DNA of 64,000 nt from Silurus meridionalis (GCF_014805685.1 NC_060911.1:5670712-5734711), one strand, 5' to 3'. Positions 24,291 through 37,524 are shown, counted from the stretch's first letter. A program made the numbers and translations. The notes: generated by a model not told the origin, from the letters alone.

Positions 24291-24890
24291 AGAAAGAAAG
24301 AAAGAAATTAAAAGATAAAAGAAAAATGAGAGAAAGCAATGAAGAAAGAAAGAAAGCTAAAATTAAAGAAAGGAAGAAAGAAATAAAGAGTTACAATTAG
24401 GAGAAAGCAATAAAGAAAGAAAGAAAGAACAAAAGAATGAAACAAAGAAAGAAAGTGGTCAAATTAAAGAATGAAGGATAAAAGAAAAATGAGAGAAAGC
24501 AATAAAGAAAGCTAAAATTAAAGAAAGAAAGAAAGAAAATTAAATAATGAAAGAAAAAAAATGAGAGAAAGCCATCAATAATGAAAAAATAAAGAGCTAA
24601 AATTAGAAGAAAGCAATAAAGAAACAAAGAAAGAAAGTGCTAAAATTAAAGAATGAGGGATAAAAGAAAAATGAGAGAAAGTAATGAAGAAACAAAGAAA
24701 GCTAAAATTAAAGAATTGAAGAAAGAAAAATGGGAGAAAGCAATCAATAATAAACGAAAGAAAGAGTTAAAATAAAGAGAAAGCAATAAAATAGGAAATA
24801 AAGTAAGAAAGAAAGAAAAAAGAAAGAAAGAAAGTGCTAAAAAATTAGGGAACGCAATCAAGAAAGAGCAGAAAGAAAGAAAGAAAACAG
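24288..24890. repeat. Long imperfect (GAAA)n purine tract
   Basis: About 600 bp composed almost wholly of A and G on this strand, built from gaaa/agaaag units. It includes higher-order repeats of about 180 bp: 'gataaaagaaaaatgagaga' recurs at about 24,314, 24,477 and 24,659. Confidence 0.9.
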
Positions 24891-24965
24891 CTGCTTGTTG
24901 ATATTAGGGCTCGAACCTCCAACTTTCCAATCAGTAACCCCCAGCCTTTAACCCTGAGCTACTAA
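24890..24965 (-). mobile_element. tRNA-derived SINE head
   Basis: Read on the minus strand, the stretch has 'tagctcagggttaaaggc' (A box) and 'ggttcgagccc' (B box), the head of a fish tRNA-derived SINE. Its purine tract neighbour may be an expanded SINE tail. Confidence 0.6.
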
Positions 24966-24999
24966 TTTCATATATCATACATTATATGTATAGAAAAAC

Positions 25000-26815
25000 A
25001 TTATATTATATGCTGAAGAAAATCTGAACTAGTTTCAAGGAAAAAAATGCTTGTAAAGATTTTTATTATGAACTATAAAATAAACAAAAAGACAATCAGA
25101 TAACCAGTCACGTAGCTGGGAATTAATTAAGGTGGAATGAGGAAATCATTTAATTGTGAATAAGATGGTTGGCAAACACAACATCATTGCATAACATAAG
25201 GTCAGGCACATTGTTATACATGGAAAGTAGAGAAAGCACCTGACGTCTTTCTGTTTACATGATGCTTTAATGAATCAGTGCTTGTTTTTGAGTATTTGTA
25301 AGTAAAAATCATATATATAATTCATGTCTATTGCTATATTTGCCAGGTAACTAACAGGACTTGAATTTTAAGGTTGATGTTTCATTAAAAAAAAAGGTAA
25401 AATCTGTCAAAAAATGGGTATGTATTTAAGATCTTGCTAGTAGTCTGCAGGCTAGCATGATAGTGCAGCAAGGTTATTAAAGTTTGAGAATTTTCCATTT
25501 TAACAATGTTGCATTGATTCGATCCCCAACATGGCTGTACATGCCTTTGTTATTTCCTTAAATAACTGAGTTGGGTGTTTGCGGTTCTGAAGGTTAAGAA
25601 AACACTGCTCATTTTCTGTACCAACATGCCTGATTTAAATCACCAACCAAATTATTTTCATGCGTTTGAAACTGTATATGTCATATGGCCTATAGAAAAG
25701 GTGTCTTAACTTTTTTATGATGAAGGGCATAAAATCAAACTTGATTAAGGGCCATGGGCCGAAAGTGAAAGTTGTATAAAAGCAAATTGTTCCTGTTAAA
25801 TTAGACACTAGCAACTGAGAAACCTGAAGTATCATACGTTTCATAACAATGACAAATATTGTATGCTTTCAAAACAACAAACAATTTCCTCATCATGTGT
25901 CGCTGCCTCATTCTGTCCGTAATTAGCTGTTTGTTGAGCGTCACAAAGCATGCTGTACTTGCACCTGGAATTACGCATATACATTAAATAAAACAATTCG
26001 AATTCATTCACAACATATAATTTAAAAAAAGAATTTGCGCCCTAAAAATGAAACAAAAAATTTTGTCATATGTTTAACTAGAAATAAAGATCTGTATAAT
26101 TGGCATCCTTTTCCCCACTTCTCATATATGACATGGTGGGCCAAACCAAAGGTCAACAAAGGTCAGACCTTGTGAAAAATGTCATTTAGTGAATTAGACT
26201 TGAATTCTTGAATTTTACTGTATAAAACAGTAAAATAAATATTGTAACCTAAAAGACAAATCACAGGTTTATATTAATATTCTCACATAATGCTGTATCA
26301 TTTCTTTAGTTAAAGCTCACTTTGTGACTTGTAAAACAAATGCCCCACAATAATCGAAGGCTAAAGCAAGAGGGAAAACTTCAGGACACAGGAGTTTTTG
26401 AATTAAAAACAACTTCAAGAAAATAAAAAAGGCCTTAAAGGGAATGCGGCATGATTATGAAACCACAGCTATAGAAAATGTCAATATTATATTAAAAGCA
26501 AAATACAAATGGTTTATGAAAAAAGCTTAAGAACTGCTTTGAACTGTTAGGTCTGACCTTTCCACATGATGGCCAGCTTTTCTTGAAAATTCCAACTTGT
26601 GAATGTCCTTCTAAGTTTATCTGCGACCAAATAAATGTTTTCTTTTTTGTCAGCTGTTGTGGAAAAGAAAACTGCTTTTCAAATTCACACACAAACATAT
26701 TTGAGCTTAATCACTTAATCACTGTACTTACACATAGACGTGTTTATAAAATAAATATTTCGTGGCATTTCATTTCTGATGATGGCTTCTGGAAAAATAA
26801 GCAGTTTATAGGTAG

Positions 26816-26882
<67 letters not shown>

Positions 26883-26998
26883 ATTGCTCATCAGCACAAT
26901 ACACTTGTCAATCTGTTCTTAGAGCTCAGCAGGAAATATTTGTTAGCTTCAGCACCTGATCCTCTCGGTCTCACTGATTCCATGTCTCCTCTCATTTC
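25000..26998. other. Intergenic region, no gene seen
   Basis: AT-rich DNA between the candidate promoter and the compact APOL gene. Apart from the CA tract at 26.8 kb I see only short open frames without domains. A non-coding first exon of the downstream gene could lie here. Confidence 0.45.
26818..26879. repeat. (CA)n microsatellite
   Basis: Perfect CA repeat of about 60 bp, about 470 bp upstream of the start codon of the compact APOL gene. Confidence 0.97.
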
Positions 26999-27047
26999 AG
27001 AGCTGCAACTATCTCATTTCCTTACAAAACACAGACAAAACCAGGCA
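26999..27047 (+). other. Possible 5' untranslated exon of the compact APOL gene
   Basis: The segment is bordered by an acceptor-like 'tctcatttcag' and a strong donor 'caggcag|gtaaga'. The next acceptor-like site ('cattcaag', 27,325) precedes the first coding exon with ATG at 27,347. No in-frame ATG is needed here, so it would be leader sequence. Confidence 0.4.
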
Positions 27048-27346
27048 GGTAAGATAGGTTTACTTGTAATTGTGTTTTGAAGATAAACTGTATTGGCCTT
27101 TGTTTTGTAGTAGAGTGCTTAGTCTTCTGCTTCTTAACGTTTATTTGTGTTTGAATGCCTATTTTATTTTTCTTCTGTTTTAGTTCTTACTATTTCCCTT
27201 TTTTCTTTTATGATATTGCTATATGTTATTACATTTATGTTAATCAGAATATAGGATGTAATAGCTGTTCTATAAAAACATTTCGCTTTTGCTAAGGTGA
27301 GTTACATTTTTTTCTTTCATTCAAGGGATCTGATTAAAAGACAGCA

Positions 27347-28228
27347 ATGTTACCATCAACTCGATGGCATGATCAAAAAGAAGAATTAGAAACAACCAAG
27401 GTCAGTACAATACTTTCTTTAGAGACAGTATTATGCAAAAGTAATGTGATCTAATTCTGATGTGTTGCTGCTTTATTTGTGCCTCAATTATTTTCTTGTT
27501 CAGGAAGAAATAACTGCATCCAGTTCCTCCACCGAACCCCAAACACTAGGGTTTGAATGGGATCATTTTAAGGTGAATAAAGCTAAAGGCAATTTTCAAG
27601 AGAGAGATTTTAAACACCACATATAACAAATTTTATCATTTTTAACAAAAGGTACAAGAGGTACAAATCGATTAAAAAAGTATGACAATAATTTATTTTT
27701 CATACATTATAATACAAAAACGAATATAAGCCTTTATTCGGATATACTATAATCATATAATACACTAATAATTATGATTTTATATACAATCTTATACAGT
27801 TTGCTTCATCATTTGAAATTTATTTCACATATTCTAAATATACATGTATGTGCTTAGTTGTAAGTCTGTATTGACTCAGAACACAATGCACCATTCTTCA
27901 GTTCAAAGTGTGTTAGTAAATGTTAAGTCTTCAAGTTTATTTCTATAGCGCTTTTCACAACAGACATCGTCTCAAAGCAGCTTTACAAAATTTAACAGTT
28001 AAGGTGAACGATGTGTATTTATCCCTGATGAGCAGCCGTGGAGACTGTGACAAGGAAAAACTCCCTTAGATGTTATTAGAAGGAAACCTTGAGAGGAACC
28101 AGACTCAAAAGGAAAACCCATCCTCATTTGGGTGACATCAAGAGCGTGATTATATCATATATAAATGTTATTGGCTTTCAAATATATCTTTACAGAAATT
28201 TAGGTGTAGATTTATTTTTGTGGTTTTA

Positions 28229-28275
<47 letters not shown>

Positions 28276-31200
28276 GTATCTTGAGAATTATAGTTTAATT
28301 GATTATATATATTTATATTTGGAGACGATATCAGGAGACGATTAAAAGCAGGAGTCATTGAAAAAATAAATAAAAAAAATAAGGACACTATTGAACACAA
28401 TACTTTAGAGTGTACAATAAGAAACATGGTGGTTTTTATACACAAACTAATCACAGGGTTAAATGAAAACAGTTCTGGACAATAAGCACATTCGAGGAAA
28501 ACCAGTAATACCTGACGGGCGGAAACATGACATGAATGCTAACAAAAACAAACATGGCTATATTAACACAAAATTAACAAAATAATCTTGGACACCTAGC
28601 ATTTTCAATAAAGATAATATTAAAATATTACAAAAATAAGAAGATCAAGCTGTCATGTAAAAATAATTCAGATTTAGATTTCATTTTTGATTTTTCCTGG
28701 TTGCCAGGTGAGAAAATATATCGAAGCACATGGACAATATTTTCATGTTTGTTATTTCATTTAATTCAGTCATTTCATTGTTAATTATCATTGCAGTTTA
28801 ATATTAACATTTTAACTTTTTGCAATTTTCTTAATCACAGTGTATGGTGTAAATTCTGTTTAATTTTTTTAGTTTTAGTTTTTAATGGGAAAAATAAATA
28901 TCCGGCCACTGGAATTTGATTGAATTTGCCTAGAGTACGACTTAATTTGCTTATTTTCATACTATGGTTCAGCACCTTCGGGTGCCTTGTTTGTTTATAA
29001 AATGATCTGTTCAACTCTGTATGTGTCTAGTCTGATTTGATAAGCACTGTGAAATCTTTATTTGTTTACAGAAGGATTATGTTGAGAATCCTACTGAGAC
29101 AGACATCGTGGCATCAAGTGAAGCTGCTATGCTTCTGACTAATGATGTATGTAAGAGAACTTTGAATTACTTTGAATTACAATTAACTGCAGCCTAATAA
29201 GTAAGCTTTATAAGTCACACACGTGTACTTACTCATTGATTGCAGCTGAATTCAGAAAACTTTGTAGTCACAGATGGTTGTAGATCATCTACCAGTAGGT
29301 CCACAGTGTTGTATTTTCTGTGATGCCTTTCTGCCTAAAGTTAAGCAAAATGTTGCTGCCATCGTCAGCCAGTTTGACTTTTGTTCTCGAACCTCTAATT
29401 TTTTAGCCACAGAAATGATCCTTGTATGTTTTTTTGTTTGATGCACCATTCCGTGCAAACTCTAGTGCGTGCAATGGAATGAATAACCATGTCCGATGTC
29501 ACAATTATCATCTTTTTCCTGTTTGATGTGCAGAAAATCACATTTCGTATCTGTATAATATACATTGTGCGGCTGTTATGCGATTGCATGCATAATCAGG
29601 TGGACAGGTGTTCCTTGGTGGACAGGGAGTAAATCAAATCATGTAGAAGTTGAATAAAGTATTGTATGTTATATCTTTTATTGTATGTTGCCTTTAGGAT
29701 GAAGAAGGTTTATTGGACTGGTGGAGAAATGTGGACGGTAGAGTAAAAGTCAAGGCATCTTTGAACTCATATATTTGATTTATCAAGGTGTGTGGATGAT
29801 TTTCAGTTTTTTTGTGTTTAGGTTGGAATGAATGGAATGCGGCAACAAACTTTGTGGGAGATGCTGCTGAGCAGTAAGGCCTCATTAGTTTGTTTTGACT
29901 GTATATTAAATCACTTTTGGAAGCTTAAAGAAATGAGTGAACCACTGTTTTTATTTGTCTGTTCACGTCCCTGTTGTTAATTACGCTACAATAATCCAAA
30001 GAAGTGTCATGTTATTTGTGCACATGTTATCTCTCTGGTGTACTTACATATAATAATATGTACCTTAAAAATGACAGAATAAATGACAGAAATGTTTGTC
30101 TTTCTCAGAGCCATAGAAGCCGCTGCTGATCGTGTCTACAAAGCTGCCCGTCTCTTCGTTTATTTATTCAAAAAGCGAGAGGCATCCTTGTATATGCGAG
30201 TCGTTGAGTTGCTGGCAGCTGCTGATGCTGCCGACAACTTCCATAAGAAAACCGTTACTGCTAGCATTGGAGGAGGAGTGGCTAGCATTGCCGGTGGCAT
30301 AACCACAATCACAGGACTTGCACTGGCACCTATCACTTTCGGTTCATCGCTTATTGTATCAGCAGTGGGCATTAGCATGGCAACAGCGGGGGGTCTTACG
30401 ACAGCATCTGCCAACATCACAGACACAGTGCACTCAAGGACAGATCGGGCCAAAGTGGAGCAGATCATCCTCGCCTACCAGGAGGAGATAAAGGACATTA
30501 GAGAATGCCTTGAATTCTTGCAGGTGAGACATGATTTTGTAGGGACAACATGTATACAAATATTACTGCTTTATTAAAGTCAGATGCTTGTTTACCATAT
30601 GACCCAGAATTAGTTAACAATGTTTCAGTTAATTCAATTGGTTACTGCATCACAGCTTTTTATAGATTTAAACTTTCTAAGTTTCTAAGTTTTCTAGGTT
30701 TACTTTCTAAGACCCCACACGATTTCCGAAAATGCAAGAATTTTGGTCTCACCCCCGCAGCCCCTAGGGTACCTTAGTAAATTCATCTAGACATTGTCAC
30801 TTTATAAACATAATAGTGTACAGTATTCGAAAAAATACATAGTTTAAAATGTAATTCCTAACGTTTCTGAACATCCGGTCCCCGCTACACATTCGAGTGA
30901 ATTTTAAGATAATCCGCAACTTGCTGTTAGTTAGGTTTCAAATGAGAACCTGAGCCGCGAGCTCCAAACCGGGAATTATCAGGGGTTGACTGTATAGGCA
31001 AATGACTATACAAGCTCTGAATTATAACTCTTGTGTCAACCTCTGTTTTTCTATCTCTCTTTTAGACAGGTATGGAGACTCTGGAAGAGTGCAGCTTCCA
31101 GGAGTACATGGAAAGCATCTCTAAGCGCGCTATGAACAGGAATGTGAAGCATGTGATGAAGGAGACTGGCCGTGCTGGCAAAGCATTACTTATCAGTGCT

Positions 31201-31539
31201 GAGAGCCTGGCAAGCACTGTGCAAGTGCTCACTACTGCTGGTGGGGTTGCCAAAGTTACTCAGGTCCTCAGTGTCACTGGGGGTGTCATGTCCGGCCTAT
31301 TCCTCGCCCTTGATGTTTTCTTTTTAGCCAGGGACTCTAGGGATCTGCACAAAGGGGCCAAGACAAAGTTTGCAGCCAAAATTAGGGACGTGTGCAAAGA
31401 GCTGCTGGATGGCCTTATTGAGCTAAAGAGGATTAAAGAAGAGCTGCAGGCCATTATGAGTAATGCAGAGGAAGAGGAGCAAGAAGAAGAGGAAGATGTT
31501 GAAGATGAAGAAGAGGATAGCAAGAAACAAATTCAATAA
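27347..31539 (+). CDS. Apolipoprotein L-family protein (392 aa, 7 coding exons)
   Basis: Coding exons 27347-27400, 27504-27572, 29072-29146, 29698-29737, 29822-29873, 30109-30523 and 31066-31539 join in frame with AG/GT borders (1,179 nt with stop). Residues 1-100 are acidic and polar with a DWW..WNEW cluster. About 100-140 form amphipathic helices (RVYKAARLFVYLFKKRE). Residues about 143-200 are the Gly/Ala-rich hydrophobic hairpin typical of APOL (TGLALAPITFGSSLIVSAVG). Helical segments follow, then a second hydrophobic stretch at about 287-323 (GGVMSGLFLALDVFFLARDS) and a final amphipathic helix. The tail (about 370-385) is almost all Glu/Asp. APOL proteins are membrane-inserting, lipid-associated and in mammals linked to innate defence and organelle dynamics. 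No signal peptide is visible, so the protein is probably intracellular. It is a paralogue of the upstream large gene. Confidence 0.9.
27930..28140 (+). repeat. Dispersed teleost repeat ('tttatttctatagcgctttt' family)
   Basis: The segment carries 'tttatttctatagcgcttttcacaa', 'cgtctcaaagcagctttac' and 'aaaccttgagaggaaccaga' (partial phrases given). The same order appears at 43,646-43,750 and, inverted, at 42,880-42,950 and 58,830-59,062. It lies in the intron before exon 3 of the compact APOL gene. Confidence 0.75.
28229..28274. repeat. (ATT)n microsatellite
   Basis: Perfect trinucleotide tract of about 46 bp in an APOL intron. Confidence 0.95.
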
Positions 31540-31573
31540 TGACTAATGAGCACAGAAGTGCAGCGGGTAATGA

Positions 31574-31579
31574 AATAAA
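31574..31579 (+). promoter_or_regulatory. Polyadenylation signal AATAAA of the compact APOL gene
   Basis: A canonical hexamer 35 bases after the TAA stop at 31,537-31,539. Confidence 0.6.
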
Positions 31580-32039
31580 GAACAAGTTTCGATTCTTACT
31601 ATTAATTAATACGTATCGGAGAGGGGGGGAGGGGGGATGGAAAACTGTAAAGCACAGACAACTTTAGGTACTGTTTGTTAAGTATCAGACAAATACTAAA
31701 CTAATTTATTTCTTCTAAAGTCAAATACTTTGTTGCTGCTGAAGTGGCTAATGTATGTTTTAGGGCAAAAATGTTGTCAATGGTCTGTTACATTAAATGT
31801 AGCAAAACCACATTTTTTTTTCTTACAAGCAAGAGCCTATTTTGTGGTCTGCATTTTGACCTTTATTTTGGCTGGAGATCATTTTTATAATTAACCTTGA
31901 CCCATTTGGGGGTAAACTTTTTTCAATTCATAATGGCAGTCAAAACTCATTTTATTTCTTTTCAGATAGTAAAATAATACTTAACGGAAAGTAAATAATA
32001 CTTTCGGTTCTAATATGTTTCAGAAATAGATTCACTGTA

Positions 32040-32205
32040 TTTGGCAGAAGCCCCCTTCCAGAGCAACTTACAGTTATCTCATTTATACAACTAAGCAGTT
32101 CAGGGTTTTTAGCCATGCTCATGTGCGCAGTAGTGGCAGCTTATTGTTGCTGAGCTTTGAGCTTGCAAACTTCTGATCAGAATCAACGACTGCTACCACT
32201 TCCTG
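32040..32205 (-). mobile_element. tRNA-derived SINE, minus strand
   Basis: Plus-strand text 'ccttccagagcaacttacag', 'atttatacaactaagcagtt' and 'gtggcagctt' is the reverse of a fish SINE body, with the decayed tRNA head at the right ('gactgctaccact'). The opposite orientation to the copy at 6.3 kb. Confidence 0.7.
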
Positions 32206-34207
32206 GAATTATTTCTTGTTGTATACAAGTTATTAAGTAAATAAACTAGTAACAAAGAAAACATGAAAAAAAGAAGGTACTGTTGGGAAGCACAACATTA
32301 CAACCTCAGAGTTGTGATAGAAATGTGTCAGAAAACACAGTCCATCACAGCTTGATACGTATGCTGCTGCACACCTGCAGACAGGTCAGAGTTCATGCTC
32401 ACCCCTGACCACTACCAAAAGCTCCTATAATCTATTCATGTTTATTAGAATTGGACCATGAAACAGTGGAAGAACCTGTCTTTTACAATCTGTCTTAATC
32501 TGGCACATATAAAAAAAACCTTAAATATTTAGCCATAAATGTTTATGTTCATGTTTAGATTACAAAGGCAAATAAAAACTTAGTACGTAAAACTGACTTT
32601 TCAAATTATTGTAAATTTAACAGTTTAATTATGGATTCTTCACTACTCACAACCAACAGCTGTAAAGTATTGTGGAGAACTTGCTGGCTCAGGGTGGTGC
32701 ACCAAAAAATAATTTTCTTTATACTTACTTTTTTCATCTGTAATTACTCTTTTGTGATTTACTTTCACTATTCAGAGTTTTAAGCCTAAACACAGATGCA
32801 CACATGCACCATCTCTCACTCTTGAGGCTCCATTATCTCCCCCCTTTATCCTCTTCCCCACTCTTTATCTTCTGCCCCACTGCCACAGGTATAAAGTTTA
32901 TTACCTATATTATTGATATTATTGTCAATATGTTTTAAAGCTGCTTGTTGTAACTTTTACCATCCTTTACTGGCAGCCTAGAATGTAACAGACAATATTT
33001 CTAATACTGTATATCATGAATTATAATAAACATAACATACCTCTTTACTCAAATAGTGTCTTTAAAGGAATAAGAGTGGGATGGACGATAGAGTGGTTGT
33101 TGTGCTGTATTCTTTTTAATTATAATTAATGTATTCACATTAATTAATTAAATGTAAAATGTATTAATTCATTTAAAGGTTAAAAAAAAATACACAAAGT
33201 AAACACTGTGTAAAGTGATTTGGTCTACTATAAACATAGTATAGAAAACAATAGAGGTTTGGTAGCGCATTTGTCTATGATTAAACAAATGAAACTACAA
33301 AGGGAACTGGCAGGTAACACGTGATTGTTCACACCCTGCATACAGTATGCGTGTTTTCTTATGGACACTGTGGACACTGTGTACCAGAAGGAGGTGACAC
33401 AACCAAAACGACACAAATCTCTCGCCTGAATGACTTTTTTGTTATTTAAGAGGTATACAGTAGATTCACACATAAGATTCTATTTTAGAATTTTGCATAA
33501 TTTTTGCATTACTCAAAGTTTGTACAAATTTTTTCTTTTTTTTTTTTAAATTCTATTAGCTCTTTACTAGTTACTTTAGGAACACCATAATAGTACTGGG
33601 TATGATTTCCTTTCCTTTAAAATAATCTCAATTCTCCATTGTTGTCGATTACACATCAACACATAATTGAACAAATACATTTGTCACACCATTACAATAC
33701 CAGCCATAACCTTGCCTGTTGAAACAAGGCTTGCTATGGTTTATACTGTTACAACACATTTCACAACAGAGATTAGGATTCATCAGATCATCCAATCTTT
33801 TTCCAATTTTAGTAAGTCTGTGGCCTGTAACCTCAGATTCCTATTCAGACGATGAAATCTAATTCGGTTGTAGCTTATACACCATAATTGGTTTGATTGG
33901 TTTGGAATGTTGGATGTTACAAGATGCTTTTTTGGTTATGACCGTTGTAAAGAATTATTGTTACCATATCCATTCTTCTAGCTTTCCTTTGACGATTCTC
34001 ATCAAGAAATAGTTTTTTTCTTTTCCATCATTCTAAAATTTCTCAAACCGCCTCGTCTGGAGATTCTGAACTTTGAAGTTTGGTATGATTTTCTCGATTG
34101 CAATGCTACTTGTTCTTTTAGCTTAATGAAATTCGATTAAACAGTGTTAATTTCTTAAAGGGTTTCCTTGCATTCCTTGGGACATTTGCACTGAAGCAAG
34201 GTGGGCC

Positions 34208-34210
<3 letters not shown>

Positions 34211-34276
<66 letters not shown>
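34211..34276. repeat. (TA)n microsatellite
   Basis: Perfect TA repeat of about 65 bp. Confidence 0.95.
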
Positions 34277-34279
<3 letters not shown>

Positions 34280-36683
34280 CTAAGTAATCTAAGTTGATTA
34301 AGTAAGAATCATAGTGCCTGAGCTACCATTTTGTCAGATCAAAGATCTGGTCAAGATTCTTCATTGTATGTATTTCACAAAGTGTTGTAAGGTTCCAAAA
34401 AAAAAAAATCTGGTCCATGTGGACATGCATCGATTACAATTAAATAATACATTACACACATTTACAACAGCAGCAGCAGAACAGACTGTTGACAAAAGAA
34501 AACTGTGATTAAAGCGTGATTGTGATAATCTACATTTCACAACAGAAATCAAGATCTATTTGTTGAGGCAATGTTCTTCCAGTTTAAGAAGTCTGTACTC
34601 ACAGTAACCTCAAATTCCTGTTTGCGTGTAGCTTAACCAGCTCATTTGTTTTGACACAATAGATGTTCCAATATGCATTTCTTCTTACCGCATTCTTAAA
34701 AATGTTTTGTTATCAAAGACTTTCTACAACTACAATCAGTCTGATCATTCATATCTGAACTGTCTCATCGGCAAGGTGCTTTTTTCCATCATTTTATGTA
34801 TACTCTGATTACTGAAAATCATAGACCAGCCACTAATTCTCAAACAAGTTTGCCTGAAACTCAAAATCATACCATCATCACTGAGATCACATTTTCACCG
34901 TTCTGATATTTGATGCAAATGCTAATTGAAGTTCTAATCCTGGTCTGCATTTTATGCAGGAACGTTGTGGAGCTTAATGCAAAATGTATGCAAAATGCTA
35001 GTTTTCTTTAAAAAAAAAACAAGACTAAAACCACTGAAATCGGATCTAAGACTTTTACAAGGTGTTACAAAAATGTAAAAAATCATTACAAAATGATAAA
35101 TTAATTCCTATGATTGAACAGTTAAGGTATACCAATAAAGTTAAATTGAAAATAAAAAATCTGAATAATATAGCAACTAACACACACCTAATGTCACTTT
35201 AAAATGAAAAGAAAAACACCCCCCCCCACACACACACAAAATTTGCGATCATTTATATATCAAATATGTAATATATAAATAAATTATATACTATTGTAAT
35301 TATATTACATAAAGGAAAATTATCGTTTTTGCTGTGGCAATTTTACTTTGGGTTTTGTGCAACACATTTGTACAAATATTTATGAATAAAACAAACTGAT
35401 TCAAGAATTGATTGCCCAGCTGCATAAAAACTATACACATATAATGTATTTATGTATGTATACTGTTGAAAACTTTGCTATAGATTGTTGTCTGAGGCAT
35501 ACTGAGGCATTTGTAAAACACAGTGCATTTGACTTTTAAATTGAGTAGAGTACATAAGTATTAGCAAAGCACTTGGTGTGGTACAGTACTTGGTGTAAAG
35601 TGTTTATTAAGGTGACTTTCTGATTTATGCTGCACAAGGTGAGAAATCTCTGTTCTTAACCTGTATCTTCTTTTGGTTTAATTCATAATATATCTGCAGT
35701 GTGATGCACCTTATATAACTGGATTCACTGTAAAAGTGTAAATCATAAGAGGTGAATTCTACACTGTTTCCCCACTTGTTCTTTTTATCCTTGAGTGCTG
35801 TTGGAAATTGTCTAAAAGTGTTATGTTTCTATTTGAACAGAAAATGGAGAATTCACTGAGCCCCATGCGTTTTTATTTAGGTAAAAATAATATCAAGAAA
35901 ATGTTATTTAACAATTTTAGTCCAGTGGATGGATTAGTTGCATTAAGTATGATTTATGGCACTTATAGATTCATGTTTAATTTTTCAGATTAATGCTTTT
36001 CCTAAATAATTTTTGATTATATATTTATTTTTACACAGGGATTTGTATTTTTTCATTGCAGTGGATAATCAGCCATCCTCGGCTAGGTAAGAATTTCTAT
36101 AGTATAATTTACTTAATTGTTAATGTATTAAATTGTCACAATTGGACAGATTCATTGTACATAAAAAAGATTTCTTTATCTAATCTAATCTAATCTATAT
36201 ATAATTTTTGTTTCTTCCCTCTAGTAAATGTGGCCTTAGGAGGAATAGCAACACAGTCTTCGACAGGTGCCCCATACTATGCTAACAAAGCTATTGATGG
36301 CAACCGAGCATCTAACATACTTTCCTCCTCATGTACACACACAAATAATGAGTATAACCCATGGTGGAGGGTGGATTTGTTGGACGCGTATCAAATTAAC
36401 AATATAATCGTCACTAACAGAGGCGACTGCTGTCCAGAACGGTTAAATGGTGCTGAGATTCAGAGAGAGCCTGTTTAAAGTTTCACAACACCTACTCTTT
36501 TATAGGTTTTGAAAGACACATGTATGTTCCTTTTGTTTATACACAACAAACTAGGTCAATTAACGGTATGATGATTTACTTTGACCAAACATGTATATAA
36601 ATGTACACATGTTAAACTTTATTCTATTGAAAAATCTTTCCTTAGCATGATTAACAGCTTTATACGCTTCTTAGGTAGTGTTT

Positions 36684-36688
<5 letters not shown>

Positions 36689-36742
<54 letters not shown>
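36689..36742. repeat. (CA)n microsatellite
   Basis: Perfect CA tract in the shortened intron of lectin copy A. Copy B has transposons in the corresponding intron. Confidence 0.95.
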
Positions 36743-36743
<1 letters not shown>

Positions 36744-37454
36744 GCATATGTATATGTATATGCATGTGAGTGGGTGTCTACATACATTACCCATTCTCTC
36801 TCTTCAGGTGTGTCATTATACCTAGCATACCTGCTGGTGCATCTGTAAACTACACCTGCAATATGAAGGGTCGTTATGTGAATGTGATCATTCCCAACAT
36901 TGTCCAGGTTCTAACTCTCTGCGAGGTGGAAGTCTATGCAGTTCCAGGTCATAATTTTAATAGTCTTTTTATACTATAATATAAATCTAACGGCCAAATA
37001 TATTTTATAACAGTTACTAGATATTAACGTTGGGAACTTTGTTCTAGTGCCTATTAAAAAGAAGACATTTCTGAGATTCAAGTTTAACAGCAGTGAGGAT
37101 CTCAAGAATTCTACTACGAGGGACAAAATTTTCCAAAAGGTGTGTCTTTGTAAGAATGTATACTGCATTGTCAGTGTCTTAGGTATGCATAGCTTGTAGC
37201 TCTTGATGCTCTTCTTTATTAGTAGAAAGAGGCTCACTGTAAGCTGTTTCTCAGCCCTGCAGTGAAAAAACCCAGTCCTACTGGTGCACCTGATACTGTT
37301 CCAGTGCCATTCTACCATCATGTTTGTGCCACCACTGTGTTAAGAATGGTTCATCACAAAAAATAATATGTTCCTTCACATTTTGATTCACTGGTGGTGC
37401 TTGTCTACAGTATGGTATGAAATATATAAGTTGTAAATATGTATACTGTATGCA

Positions 37455-37458
<4 letters not shown>

Positions 37459-37524
<66 letters not shown>
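37459..37524. repeat. (TA)n microsatellite
   Basis: TA tract abutting the left end of the TIR element at 37,525; a matching tract follows its right end. Confidence 0.95.

Larger units (their letters stand above)
31580..34876. other. Repeat-rich intergenic region, no gene seen
   Basis: Between the APOL pair and the lectin cluster. It contains a SINE (32,040-32,205), a transposon-like scrap at about 32,330-32,480 ('cccctgaccactacc', 'attggaccatgaaacagtgg'), two copies of the dispersed repeat described at 6.77 kb (about 33,790-34,060 and 34,590-34,830) and a TA tract. No open frame here has a recognisable domain. Confidence 0.55.

Noticed and set aside
24397..24861. Phe-rich minus-strand frames that look like membrane segments
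   Set aside because: They are the complement of the GAAA tract.
26583..27080. 165-codon frame containing a His-Thr repeat
   Set aside because: It runs through a CA microsatellite and has no domain; it crosses a likely untranslated exon.
30160..30468. 102-codon minus-strand open frame over the APOL exon
   Set aside because: It is the antisense shadow of the Gly/Ala-rich hairpin; the plus strand has the conserved protein and splice sites. The same applies to 19,146-19,361.
31260..31523. Serine-rich minus-strand frame
   Set aside because: It is the complement of the Glu/Asp codons of the acidic APOL tail.
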